The position numbers were made by a program, and so were the translations under genes. Of a DNA stretch of 64,000 bases, positions 49,704 through 58,149 are shown in pieces. The notes beneath the pieces are model-generated. The model saw only the letters and a list, made by a program, of their open reading frames with translations, ran no database searches and had not been told where the DNA came from. Positions within the stretch are counted from its first letter, which is position 1. Each line of letters starts with the position of its first letter. The stretch is from Nocardioides sp. Soil774 (GTDB lineage Bacteria > Actinomycetota > Actinomycetes > Propionibacteriales > Nocardioidaceae), in the NCBI RefSeq assembly GCF_001428125.1, contig NZ_LMSM01000012.1:62001-126000 (forward strand), read 5' to 3'.

Positions 49704-49757
49704 GACCTCACCCAAACTTTCACTCTTCGACATTCACGGTGGCTCTGCTGTCAGGAG

Positions 49758-49763
49758 ACAATA
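49758..49763 (-). promoter_or_regulatory. Possible wag31 promoter -10 box
   Basis: TATTGT on the minus strand, 54 bases before the wag31 ATG, in the 133-base gap after ylmG. No convincing -35 element; the assignment is tentative. Confidence 0.25.
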
Positions 49764-49836
49764 GCGCCCGGCGGTGCACACGGCACAGTGGCCCGTGTGA
49801 CGGGTGGTTCTGGTGCTGGACAGTGGTGCAGGAGCA

Positions 49837-50130
49837 TCACGCCAAGAAGATGGTGCGCACCACGCTGAGCAGGAGCCAGGCGGTCACCATCACGAGCAGG
49901 AAGCTCAGGTCGAGGGCGACCGAGCCGATCCGCAGCGGCGGGATCACCTTGCGCAGCGCGACGATCGGCGGGTCCGTGGCGGAGTAGACGCCCTCGAGCG
50001 CGACGAGCAGGGGACCACGTGGCTCCCACTGGCGCGCGAAGACCTGCACCCAGTCCACGATGAAGCGGATCCAGAGCATGGCGATGAAGAAGTAGAGGAC
50101 GTAGTAGAGCGTGTAGCCGATGATCTGCAC
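49837..50130 (-). CDS. ylmG: YggT/YlmG-family membrane protein
   Basis: A 97-residue protein with two hydrophobic regions (about residues 4-24 and 72-95) and the loop RFIVDWVQVFARQWEPRGPLL, the signature of YggT/YlmG. It stands in the usual place between sepF and wag31; it is thought to help septum or membrane organisation, but its action is not defined. Confidence 0.93.
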   Translation of the reverse strand: MQIIGYTLYYVLYFFIAMLWIRFIVDWVQVFARQWEPRGPLLVALEGVYSATDPPIVALRKVIPPLRIGSVALDLSFLLVMVTAWLLLSVVRTIFLA

Positions 50131-50144
50131 GGGGAAAGAGTGCC

Positions 50145-50630
50145 TCAGCTCTGGTTGAAGAAGCCGTCCTCGGCGATCCGCTGCTTGTCCTCGGCGGAGA
50201 CCGCGACGTTGGGCGGCGAGAGCAGGAAGACCTTGTTGGTCACCCGCTCGATCGTGCCCCGCGTGGCGAAGATGAGGCCGGCGGCGAAGTCGACGAGGCG
50301 CTTGGCGTCGTTGTCGTCCATCTCACTGAGGTTCATGATCACCGGGGTGCCGTCGCGGTAGTTCTCACCGACCAGGCGGGCCTCGTTGTAGTTGCGGGGG
50401 TGCAGGGTGGTGATGCGGCTCAACTCGGCCACGACTCCCGTCTGGACCGACGCCGGACGACGGCGCTCGGCAAGGTCGGACACAGGGGCAGGACGTCGCT
50501 CGCGAGCAACCGGACGCTGCTCGACGGCCTCCTGCGTGGAGGTCTCGGTGTCACCGTCGTAGTCGTCGTAGTGGCCGGTGTCCTCGAGCAGGCCGAGGTA
50601 CTCGCCGATCTTGCGCATCGCGCCGCTCAT
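50145..50630 (-). CDS. sepF: Cell-division protein SepF
   Basis: A 161-residue protein that attaches FtsZ filaments to the membrane in bacteria lacking FtsA. N-terminal amphipathic helix (AMRKIGEYLGLLED), an acidic, disordered linker (about 20-75), and the globular domain LHPRNYNEARLVGENYRDGTPVIMNLSEMDDNDAKRLVDFAAGL. Downstream of ylmE, upstream of ylmG, as in most actinobacteria. The 61-base gap before it may hold a promoter (not recognised). Confidence 0.96.
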   Translation of the reverse strand: MSGAMRKIGEYLGLLEDTGHYDDYDGDTETSTQEAVEQRPVARERRPAPVSDLAERRRPASVQTGVVAELSRITTLHPRNYNEARLVGENYRDGTPVIMNLSEMDDNDAKRLVDFAAGLIFATRGTIERVTNKVFLLSPPNVAVSAEDKQRIAEDGFFNQS

Positions 50631-50691
50631 GAGACTGATCCTCTGCTAGGCATGGCGTCCGGTTCCGGACGCCTGGTGACTGTCACTGACA

Positions 50692-51393
50692 TTACTGGAC
50701 CTCGGGCCTCGGACCGAGGACCGCGGACCCGACACGCACGTGTGTCGCGCCGTGGGTGATCGCCGCCTCCAGGTCGCCGCTCATGCCGGCCGACAGCACG
50801 GTGGCGTCGGGGTGCTCGCGCACGAAGTCGGCGCGCACGTCGGCCAGGCGCGAGAAGGCCGCCTCCGGGGCCTCCCCGAGCGGCGCGACGGCCATCAGGC
50901 CCCGCAACCGCAGCATCGGCGCCTCCTCCACCCGTCGGGCGAGGTCGGCGACGTCGGAGGGGACGGCGCCGGAGCGGTGCTCGGCGCCCGCCGGGTCGAG
51001 GCTGACCTGCAGCAGCACCTCGACGTCGCGCCCGCGGGCCTGCGCACCGCGCGACAGCGGGCCGACGAGCTTGGCGCGGTCGAGCGACTCGACGGTGTCG
51101 GCGTAGGACGCCACCGCCGCGGCCTTGTTGGACTGCAGCCCGCCGATGAAGTGCCAGCGCAGGCCGAGGTCGGCGCACTCGGCGACCTTGGCCTCCGCCT
51201 CCTGGTGCCGGTTCTCGCCGACGTCGGTGACACCGAGGTCGGCCAGCAGGCGCACGTCGGAGGCGGGGAAGAACTTGGTGACCACCACGAGCGACACGTC
51301 GTCCTGCGGCCGTCCGGCCTCGGAGCACGCAGTCGCGATGCGCCGGCGTACGACGTCGAGGTTGGCGGCGAGCTCGTCGCGCCGCGCCGTCAC
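50692..51393 (-). CDS. ylmE: YggS/YlmE pyridoxal-phosphate-binding protein
   Basis: A 233-residue single-domain TIM-barrel PLP protein of the PLP homeostasis family (PLPBP). The PLP lysine is in LVVVTKFFPASDV, with GENRHQEAEAKV and the phosphate-binding end SAGMSGDLEAAITHGATHVRVGS. It buffers PLP and affects amino-acid pools; no enzymatic activity is expected. GTG start overlaps the ylmD stop (GTGA). Confidence 0.95.
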   Translation of the reverse strand: MTARRDELAANLDVVRRRIATACSEAGRPQDDVSLVVVTKFFPASDVRLLADLGVTDVGENRHQEAEAKVAECADLGLRWHFIGGLQSNKAAAVASYADTVESLDRAKLVGPLSRGAQARGRDVEVLLQVSLDPAGAEHRSGAVPSDVADLARRVEEAPMLRLRGLMAVAPLGEAPEAAFSRLADVRADFVREHPDATVLSAGMSGDLEAAITHGATHVRVGSAVLGPRPEVQ

Positions 51394-52100
51394 GGGTGGC
51401 TCCAGATGACCCCGGCGAAGCGGGTCGCGGCCGCACCGTCACGACGGTAGGACGGCCAGGTGGCGTCCTCCCGGGTGCAGGCGTCCACGACGCGTACGTC
51501 GGTGAGGCCGGCGGCGGCCAGCTGGGCGCGCACACCAGCGCCGAGGTCGAGCGCGGGGGTGCCCCACGACGTGGTGGAGCGGGCCTCCGGGACGATCGCG
51601 GCGACCTCGTCGCACAGGTCGGCGGGCACCTCGTAGCAGGAGCCGCAGACGTGCGGCCCGATCCACGCGACGCTCGGGTCGGAGCCCTGCTCGCGGAGGC
51701 GGGCGACCGCCGCCGGCACGACGCCGGCCACGAGGCCGGCACGGCCCGCGTGGGCCGCCGCGATCCAGCCGGTGGCCGGGTCGGCCAGCAGGACCGGCAC
51801 GCAGTCGGCCGCGCGGGCGAGCAGAGCGACCCGCGGCGCACTGGTGAACAACGCGTCACATGTCGGTGATCCGTCCGGGTCGTGCAGGACGGACATCGAC
51901 GAGTCCACCAGCGCCGTGTCCGCGCCGTGCACCTGGTGCATGAGGACCGGCATGGCGCCCGTCTCCATCGTGAGGCGTCGCAGCGCCGCGCTGCGCACCG
52001 CCTCGTCAGCTCCGTCGCCGAGGCTGAGCGAGACGTCGGTGAAGGCGACCTCGATCACGAGGTCGCCTTCGATCCGATCGCGGTGGCGCAGCAGGGTCAC
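51390..52100 (-). CDS. ylmD: YlmD/YfiH-family purine nucleoside phosphorylase (laccase-domain)
   Basis: A 236-residue protein with the Cu-oxidase_4/DUF152 motifs MHQVHGAD, ARAADCVPVLLAD, AAHAGRAG and GPHVCGSCYEV, whose His/Cys residues form the zinc site. Members were called polyphenol oxidases but act as purine nucleoside phosphorylases/adenosine deaminases. Immediately downstream of ftsZ (10 bases) and coupled to ylmE. Confidence 0.93.
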   Translation of the reverse strand: MTLLRHRDRIEGDLVIEVAFTDVSLSLGDGADEAVRSAALRRLTMETGAMPVLMHQVHGADTALVDSSMSVLHDPDGSPTCDALFTSAPRVALLARAADCVPVLLADPATGWIAAAHAGRAGLVAGVVPAAVARLREQGSDPSVAWIGPHVCGSCYEVPADLCDEVAAIVPEARSTTSWGTPALDLGAGVRAQLAAAGLTDVRVVDACTREDATWPSYRRDGAAATRFAGVIWSHP

Positions 52101-52110
52101 GTCAGGACGG

Positions 52111-53367
52111 TCACTTCAAGAAGTCGGGCACGTCGAGGTCGTCGTCGTCGAACTGCACCTGACGCGGCTGCCGGGGCTGGGCCGGGGCCGACTGCGACGC
52201 ACCGGCCGGGGCGCCCTGGCCGGGCTGTGCCTGCTGGCCCGACTGCTGACCGGACGGGGCCGACGGCGCGAAGGTCGGGGCCGCCGAGGTGGTGGCGGGC
52301 CGTGCCGGCGCCGAGCCCGACGAGCCGCCCGCGAGCTGCTGGGCGGCGGCCCGGGTCTGCTCCTGCGTCTGCGCGGGCTGGCCCTGTCGCAGGACGTTGC
52401 CGTCGGAGCGACGCTTGGGCATGCCGCCGTCGAAGCCGGCGGCGATCACGGTCACCCGCACCTCGTCACCGAGGGCGTCGTCGATCGTCGCACCGAAGAT
52501 GATGTTGGCCTCGGCGTGGGCGGCCTGCGAGACCAGCGCGGCGGCCTCGTTGATCTCGAAGAGACCCAGGTCGGAGCCACCGGCGATCGAGAGCAGCACG
52601 CCGTGGGCACCCTCGATGCTCGCCTCGAGCAGCGGGCTGGACACGGCCATCTCGGCGGCGGCGACCGCGCGGTCCTCGCCGCGGGCCGAGCCGATGCCCA
52701 TGAGGGCGGAGCCGGCGTTGGCCATCACGGACTTCACGTCGGCGAAGTCGAGGTTGATCAGGCCGGGGGTGGTGATCAGGTCGGTGATGCCCGAGACACC
52801 CTGCAGCAGCACCTGGTCGGCCTGCTTGAAGGCGTCGAGGATCGACACGCTGCGGTCGGTGATCGAGAGCAGCCGGTCGTTGGGGATGACGATGAGGGTG
52901 TCGACCTCCTCGCGGAGCTGGCTGATGCCCTCCTCCGCGGAGTTGGCGCGACGACGGCCCTCGAAGGCGAACGGGCGGGTCACGACGCCGATGGTCAGCG
53001 CGCCCAGCGAGCGGGCGATGCGGGCCACGACGGGCGCACCACCGGTGCCGGTGCCGCCGCCCTCGCCGGCGGTCACGAACACCATGTCGGCGCCCTTGAT
53101 GACCTCCTCGATCTCGTCGGCGTGGTCCTCGGCCGCCTTGGCGCCCACGTCGGGGTTGGCGCCGGCGCCGAGGCCGCGGGTGAGCTCGCGGCCGATGTCG
53201 AGCTTGACGTCGGCGTCGCTCATGAGGAGTGCCTGGGCGTCGGTGTTGATCGCGATGAACTCGACGCCCTTGAGGCCGACCTCGATCATCCGGTTGACGG
53301 CGTTGACGCCACCGCCACCGATGCCCACGACCTTGATGATCGCCAGGTAGTTCTGCGCTGCTGCCAC
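52111..53367 (-). CDS. ftsZ: Cell-division protein FtsZ
   Basis: A 418-residue tubulin-like GTPase that assembles the division ring. GTP-binding motifs GGGGVNAVNRM (residues about 17-27) and the tubulin signature GGGTGTGGAPV; the catalytic T7 loop NLDFADVKSVM; a Gln/Ala/Pro-rich linker (about 325-400) and the conserved C-terminal tail DDDLDVPDFLK that binds SepF. GTG start with AAGGAAGG upstream. The 208-base gap before it carries likely promoters. Confidence 0.98.
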   Translation of the reverse strand: MAAAQNYLAIIKVVGIGGGGVNAVNRMIEVGLKGVEFIAINTDAQALLMSDADVKLDIGRELTRGLGAGANPDVGAKAAEDHADEIEEVIKGADMVFVTAGEGGGTGTGGAPVVARIARSLGALTIGVVTRPFAFEGRRRANSAEEGISQLREEVDTLIVIPNDRLLSITDRSVSILDAFKQADQVLLQGVSGITDLITTPGLINLDFADVKSVMANAGSALMGIGSARGEDRAVAAAEMAVSSPLLEASIEGAHGVLLSIAGGSDLGLFEINEAAALVSQAAHAEANIIFGATIDDALGDEVRVTVIAAGFDGGMPKRRSDGNVLRQGQPAQTQEQTRAAAQQLAGGSSGSAPARPATTSAAPTFAPSAPSGQQSGQQAQPGQGAPAGASQSAPAQPRQPRQVQFDDDDLDVPDFLK

Positions 53368-53459
53368 GGCTCCGGGGCCTTCCTTGAGTGGTCTGCTGTG
53401 AGATCTGTGCTGTGAGATCTGGGGGACGAGTGTCGACCTGCTGCCCTCGGGACCGCGAA

Positions 53460-53511
53460 ACCCTAACCGTGAACCTGAGGGTTATAGTTATGTCAACCTC
53501 GCCTTTCGCAA
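53460..53511 (-). promoter_or_regulatory. Probable ftsZ promoter region
   Basis: In the gap between ftsQ and ftsZ the DNA turns AT-rich. On the minus strand TTGCGA and TATAAC are 19 bases apart, and TTGACA (53491-53496) is followed by TAGGGT 25 bases on, a poor spacing. AACCCT and AGGGTT arms form an inverted repeat around 53460-53486 that could be an operator. Exact start sites cannot be set by eye. Confidence 0.4.
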
Positions 53512-53575
53512 GACCTTAGGCAGGGCGCGCGCCGAATCGGTGGTGGACACGCCCGCGAGTTGCGCGAGTCGCGCC

Positions 53576-54310
53576 TCAGCGGACGGTCGGGTTGCCCGGG
53601 ACGCTGACGTCGTAGACGCTCGCCTGCTGCGCGGCGAGCAGCGGGTCGATGACCTCGGCCTTGAGCGCGGACTCCTCCGCGCTCCCCCACATCACCTGGC
53701 GGCCGTCGCGCAGCACCAGGGTGATCTGGTCCACGGTGGCGACCTCGACGTGGTCGACGCGGGTGGAGAGGTCCTCGGGCAGTGCGGACACCACCGTGGC
53801 CGCCTCCTTGAGCGCGTCGGTGCCGGCGTCGGCGCCCGGGCGGATGCGCGGCATCCCGCGCGGCGCAGTGCGGTACTCGCGGAACACCACCCCGTCGGGG
53901 TCGAGCCCGCGCAGGCTGCCGGCGATCTCGACGACCGCGACGGCGGTGCGCTCGACCACCTCGATGCGTACGGCGTCGGGCCAGCTGCGCGTCACGTCGA
54001 CCGACTTGACCTCCGCCATCGACCCCACCCGCGCGTCGGCGCGGTCGAGGTCGACGAGCGCGAGCTGCTCACCGAGCGGGACGTCGGCGATCTCGCGCAC
54101 CCGGGCGTCGCTCAGCAGCTCGTTGCCCACGACCTCGACCCGGGCGACCTGGAGCCGGGCGGAGAAGAAGACGAGGTAGACCGAGGTGGACACGAGGGCG
54201 AGGACGACCAGCACGACCAGCACGTAGCGCAGCGAGAGCCAACGTCGTGCCCACTGGCGGCGCGCGAAGCGGCGCCGGGTGCGCAGGCTGGTGCGCTCGT
54301 CTTGCTCCAC
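53576..54310 (-). CDS. ftsQ: Cell-division protein FtsQ
   Basis: A 244-residue bitopic membrane protein of the divisome. A basic cytoplasmic start (RTRRRFARRQWARRW), one helix (residues about 27-48), a POTRA domain (LQVARVEVVGNELLSDARVREIA) and the FtsQ domain. Starts with GTG directly after the murC stop (no gap). It recruits FtsL/FtsB and regulates septal synthesis. Confidence 0.95.
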   Translation of the reverse strand: MEQDERTSLRTRRRFARRQWARRWLSLRYVLVVLVVLALVSTSVYLVFFSARLQVARVEVVGNELLSDARVREIADVPLGEQLALVDLDRADARVGSMAEVKSVDVTRSWPDAVRIEVVERTAVAVVEIAGSLRGLDPDGVVFREYRTAPRGMPRIRPGADAGTDALKEAATVVSALPEDLSTRVDHVEVATVDQITLVLRDGRQVMWGSAEESALKAEVIDPLLAAQQASVYDVSVPGNPTVR

Positions 54311-55723
54311 TCACGCACCCCCGAGCAGGTCGAGGACCTGCGGGCCGACCGTCGTGATGTCGCCGGCACCGAGGGTGATGACGAGGTCGCCGGGCCGCGA
54401 CCGCTCGGCGAGCACCTGCGCCGCGGCGCCGAGCCCGTCGACGTAGGTCACCCGCTCACGCGGCAGCGGCACCGCGTCGGCGACGAGTCGTCCGGTCACT
54501 TCTGGGTCGGGGTCCTCGCGCGCGACGTAGACGTCGAGCACGACGACCTCGTCAGCGGCACCGAGCGCGACGCCCATCGCCTCACCGAAGATGCGCGTGC
54601 GCGAGACGAGGTGCGGCTGGAAGGCCGCGACGACGCGCCCCTCCCCCGCCAGGGCGCGTGCGGCCTCGAGGTCCCCGTGGATCTCCACTGGGTGGTGGGC
54701 GTAGGAGTCGTAGACGCGCACGCCCGCGGCCTCTCCCTTGCGCTCCATGCGGCGGCCCGTGCCGGTGAACGCGCCGAGCCCCGCGACGAGGTCGTCGAAG
54801 GCGCAGCCGAGCCGCAGGCCCATGGCGAGCGCAGCGACGGCGTCGAGGACGTAGTGGCGCCCGGGGATCCGCAGCCGCAGCTCACCGAGGTCGGTGCCGT
54901 CGCGCGCGACCCGGCACACCGAGGTCGAGCCGTCGAGGGCGAGGCCGCTGATGCTCAGGTCGGCGTCGGCGGACTCACCGACGGTGATGACCTCGAGCCC
55001 CTGGCTCCGCGCGTGGCGGGCCAGCTGCGCGGCACCGGGGTCGTCGACGACGCAGACCAGGAAGCCGTCGCGGTCGACGGTGGCGGCGAAGTCGTCGAAG
55101 GCGCGGTGGTAGGCCTCCTCCGTGCCCCAGTTGTCGAGGTGGTCGGCCTCCACGTTGGTGACGATCGCGGCGTGGGGGCGGTAGACCAGGAAGGCGCCGT
55201 CGCTCTCGTCGGCCTCGGCGACGAACAGGTCGTCGGTGCCGGCGTCGGCGTTGCGTCCCGTGGCGGTCAGCACGCCGCCGACGGCGTACGACGGGTCGCG
55301 GCCGGCGGCGAGCAGGGCCGAGGTGAGCAGCCCGGTCGTCGTGGTCTTGCCGTGCGTGCCAGCGACCGCGAGGACGCGCGAGCCGGCCATCACCGCGGCC
55401 AGCCCGGCCGAGCGCGGGAGGATGCGAAGTCCGCGGCGGCGGGCCTCGAGGACCTCGGGGTTGTCCTCGCGGGCGGCCGTGGTGACGACGAGGGTGTCGG
55501 CGTCGCCGACGTGGGAGGCGTCGTAGCCGAGGTGGCAGGTGACGCCGAGCTCGCGCAGCGCCGGCAGGAACGGGGTGTCGTGGTCGTCGCTGCCGGTCAC
55601 GGTGAGACCGCGCGCCGCCATGATGCGGGCGATGGCGGAGATGCCGGCGCCGCCGATGCCGACGCAGTGGACCCGGCCCAGCTCGGCGGCCGGGAGGATC
55701 TCGTCGGGGACCGCGATCCTCAC
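54311..55723 (-). CDS. murC: UDP-N-acetylmuramate-L-alanine ligase
   Basis: A 470-residue ATP-dependent Mur ligase adding the first residue, L-Ala, to UDP-MurNAc. N-terminal VHCVGIGGAGISAIARI binds the UDP part; AVAGTHGKTTTT is the ATP P-loop; EADESDGAFL and NVEADHLDNW hold metal/substrate residues; DSYAHHPVEI is MurC-type. GTG start overlaps the murG stop (GTGA). Confidence 0.97.
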   Translation of the reverse strand: MRIAVPDEILPAAELGRVHCVGIGGAGISAIARIMAARGLTVTGSDDHDTPFLPALRELGVTCHLGYDASHVGDADTLVVTTAAREDNPEVLEARRRGLRILPRSAGLAAVMAGSRVLAVAGTHGKTTTTGLLTSALLAAGRDPSYAVGGVLTATGRNADAGTDDLFVAEADESDGAFLVYRPHAAIVTNVEADHLDNWGTEEAYHRAFDDFAATVDRDGFLVCVVDDPGAAQLARHARSQGLEVITVGESADADLSISGLALDGSTSVCRVARDGTDLGELRLRIPGRHYVLDAVAALAMGLRLGCAFDDLVAGLGAFTGTGRRMERKGEAAGVRVYDSYAHHPVEIHGDLEAARALAGEGRVVAAFQPHLVSRTRIFGEAMGVALGAADEVVVLDVYVAREDPDPEVTGRLVADAVPLPRERVTYVDGLGAAAQVLAERSRPGDLVITLGAGDITTVGPQVLDLLGGA

Positions 55724-56799
55724 GAGGCCGCGCCCGCGGCGTCGAGGACCATCCGGGCCAGCTTGTCGTCGGCGTCGAGCGGGACGACGCCACGCGCGGC
55801 AGCGCCCATCGCCTCGAGCCTGGCCGCGTCGGTGAGCAGCCCGGGCACGCTGGCCGCGACCCACTCCGGGGTCAGCGCGGAGTCGGACACCAGCAGGCCG
55901 CCGCCGGCGTCGACAACCGGACGGGCGTTGAGCGCCTGCTCACCGTTGCCGATCGGCAGCGGGACGTAGATCGCGGGCAGCCCGACGCCGGAGACCTCCG
56001 TGACGGTGTTGCTGCCCGAGCGGCACAGCACCGCGTCTGCGGCGGCGTAGGCCAGGTCCATCCGGTCGACGTAGTTGACGACGATGTAGGGGACCTCGCC
56101 CGACGGCACGGCCAGCTCGTGCTTGGGGCCGACGACGTGCAGCACCTGGACGCCCGCGGCGGCCAGGTCGGGCGCCGCACCGGAGACGGCGGCGTTGATG
56201 CGGGCCGCGCCCTGGGAGCCGCCGGTGACCAGCAGCGTGGGCAGGTCGTCGCGCAGGCCGAAGGCGGCGAGCGCCTCGGCGCGCAGCGCGGCGCGGTCCA
56301 TGGTCGAGATCAGCCGGCGGATCGGCAGGCCCGTGCACACGGCGCGGGGCAGGTCGGTGCCGGGGAAGCTGGTGGCGACGTGGTGGGTCATCCGCGCGCC
56401 AAGCCTGTTGGCGATGCCGGGGACCGTGTTGCCCTCGTGCACCACGATCGGCACGCCGCGCTTGCGGGCGGCGAGGTAGGCGGGGACCGAGACGTAGCCA
56501 CCGAATCCCACGACGACGTCGGGACGCACCCGGTCGACGATCGCGAGGGCGGCCGCGCGTGCGGCGCGCAACCGGGTCGGCGTACGCAGCAGGTCGCGGC
56601 CCGGGCGGCGCGGGAGGGGCACCCGCGGGACGACCTCGAGCGGGAGCCCGGCCTCGGGCACCAGCCGGGCCTCCAGGCCCTCGCGGGTGCCGAGGCAGGT
56701 GATCTCGGTCGCGGGGTCGAGCCGCCGCAGGGCGTCGGCGGTGGCGAGCAGGGGCGAGGTGTGGCCGGCGGAACCGCCGCCGGCGAGGAGGACGCGCAT
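55720..56799 (-). CDS. murG: UDP-GlcNAc transferase MurG (lipid II synthesis)
   Basis: A 359-residue GT-B enzyme adding GlcNAc to lipid I at the inner face of the membrane. N-terminal LLAGGGSAGHTSPLLATADAL, HEGNTVPGIANRL, VTGGSQGAARIN and CRSGSNTVTEVSGVGLPAIYVP (shown in full in the family as the donor site) are all present. TAGATT ends 7 bases before the ATG and starts with the ftsW stop, giving a probable leaderless internal promoter. Confidence 0.97.
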   Translation of the reverse strand: MRVLLAGGGSAGHTSPLLATADALRRLDPATEITCLGTREGLEARLVPEAGLPLEVVPRVPLPRRPGRDLLRTPTRLRAARAAALAIVDRVRPDVVVGFGGYVSVPAYLAARKRGVPIVVHEGNTVPGIANRLGARMTHHVATSFPGTDLPRAVCTGLPIRRLISTMDRAALRAEALAAFGLRDDLPTLLVTGGSQGAARINAAVSGAAPDLAAAGVQVLHVVGPKHELAVPSGEVPYIVVNYVDRMDLAYAAADAVLCRSGSNTVTEVSGVGLPAIYVPLPIGNGEQALNARPVVDAGGGLLVSDSALTPEWVAASVPGLLTDAARLEAMGAAARGVVPLDADDKLARMVLDAAGAAS

Positions 56800-56806
56800 C
56801 AGGGAG

Positions 56807-56812
56807 AATCTA
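56807..56812 (-). promoter_or_regulatory. -10 box for leaderless murG mRNA
   Basis: TAGATT on the minus strand; its TAG is the ftsW stop codon and it ends 7 bases before the murG ATG. Confidence 0.45.
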
Positions 56813-58111
56813 TCGACTGGTGGTGGACGTGCTGGCGGACAGGCCGACCGAACGGTTGCGCCGACGTGCCGCGAGCGCGGCCGCGGCCTCGGGCTCGCGG
56901 CGGGCGAAGCCGATCACGAGCCCCAGCGCGACCAGCGAGGGCAGCAGCGCCGAGCCGCCGTAGGAGACGATCGGCAGCGGGATGCCGATGACCGGCAGGA
57001 CGGCCAGCACCATGCCGACGTTGATCATCATCTGCCCCAGCAGCCAGACCACGATGCCGAAGGTGGCGTAGCGCACGAACGGGTCGGCGGTGCTGTGCGC
57101 CACCCGGATCGCGGCGTAGGCGACGGTGAAGAACAGCCCGATGACGAGCAGCGTCCCCACGAGGCCGAGCTCCTCGCCGAGCACGGCGAAGATGAAGTCG
57201 GTGTGGGCCTCGGGCAGGTCACCCCACTTCTGCGTGGAGGCGCCGATCCCCTGGCCGAACCACCCGCCGCTCGAGAGCGCGTAGAGCCCGTGGGCAGGCT
57301 GCCAGCCCGCGTCGTGGTAGTCCTTGAACGGATCGGTGAAGTGGGTGATGCGCTGCAGCCGCTCGCCGTCGGTCGCGGCCAGCGCCACGCCCGCCACGCC
57401 GAGGACCGACAGGCTCAGGCCGAACAGCCGCAAGGGCGCGCCCACCACCCACAGCATCCCGAGCAGGATCGCGGCGAGGACCATCGCCGTGCCGAGGTCA
57501 CGACCCACGAGCACCAGGCCGATGACCGCGAACAGGCCCGGCACCACCGGGACGAGCAGGTGGTGCAGCTCGCGCAGGCGACGCTCCTTGTGGGCGTAGA
57601 TGTTGGCCGCCCAGATCACGATCGCGAGCTTGGCGATCTCGGCGGGCTGCATCGTGAAGGGACCGACCGCCAGCCAGTTCTTGTTGCCGTTGACCACGAC
57701 GCCGAAGCGGGCCACGAGGGCCAGCAGCACGAGGGTCAGGATGAAGCCGGGGTAGGCCAGGCGGCGGACGTGGCGCATCGGGAGGCGCGAGGCGACCCAG
57801 GCGCACGGCAGGCCGATGGCCACCCAGAGCAGCTGGCGCTTCACCACGGCGTAGGAGTCGTCGTAGACGAGGTAGGAGCGCACGCTCGAGGCGCTGAGCA
57901 CCATGATCAGCCCGATGGTCAGCAGCAGCGCCGAGGAGCCGAGCAGCAGGTAGTAGGACGCGAGCGGCTTGTCGAGCGCGTCGCGCACCGATCGCCAGCC
58001 CGCGGCGAGGCCCGAGCCCAGCGGGGCGCGGCGAGGGGTGTCGGACGCGACCGGCAGGGCGGTGCTCGTGACGGTGCCCGTGGCCACGTCCCCGGGGTTC
58101 GCGGTGGTCAT
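56810..58111 (-). CDS. ftsW: Lipid II polymerase FtsW (SEDS family)
   Basis: A 433-residue SEDS protein with ten membrane helices that polymerises peptidoglycan at the septum with FtsI. Family motifs: FTMQPAEIAKLAIV, GRDLGTAMV, GIGASTQKWGDLPEAHTDFIFAVLGEELG with the catalytic aspartate region, and GIPLPIVSYGGSALL. A 50-residue Ser/Thr/Ala-rich cytoplasmic start precedes the first helix. ATG 58111 fits that length; the frame is open further upstream. Confidence 0.97.
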   Translation of the reverse strand: MTTANPGDVATGTVTSTALPVASDTPRRAPLGSGLAAGWRSVRDALDKPLASYYLLLGSSALLLTIGLIMVLSASSVRSYLVYDDSYAVVKRQLLWVAIGLPCAWVASRLPMRHVRRLAYPGFILTLVLLALVARFGVVVNGNKNWLAVGPFTMQPAEIAKLAIVIWAANIYAHKERRLRELHHLLVPVVPGLFAVIGLVLVGRDLGTAMVLAAILLGMLWVVGAPLRLFGLSLSVLGVAGVALAATDGERLQRITHFTDPFKDYHDAGWQPAHGLYALSSGGWFGQGIGASTQKWGDLPEAHTDFIFAVLGEELGLVGTLLVIGLFFTVAYAAIRVAHSTADPFVRYATFGIVVWLLGQMMINVGMVLAVLPVIGIPLPIVSYGGSALLPSLVALGLVIGFARREPEAAAALAARRRNRSVGLSASTSTTSR

Positions 58112-58149
58112 CGGCGCGGCTCCCCTCCGGTGGGCTCTCGGGTCTGCGG

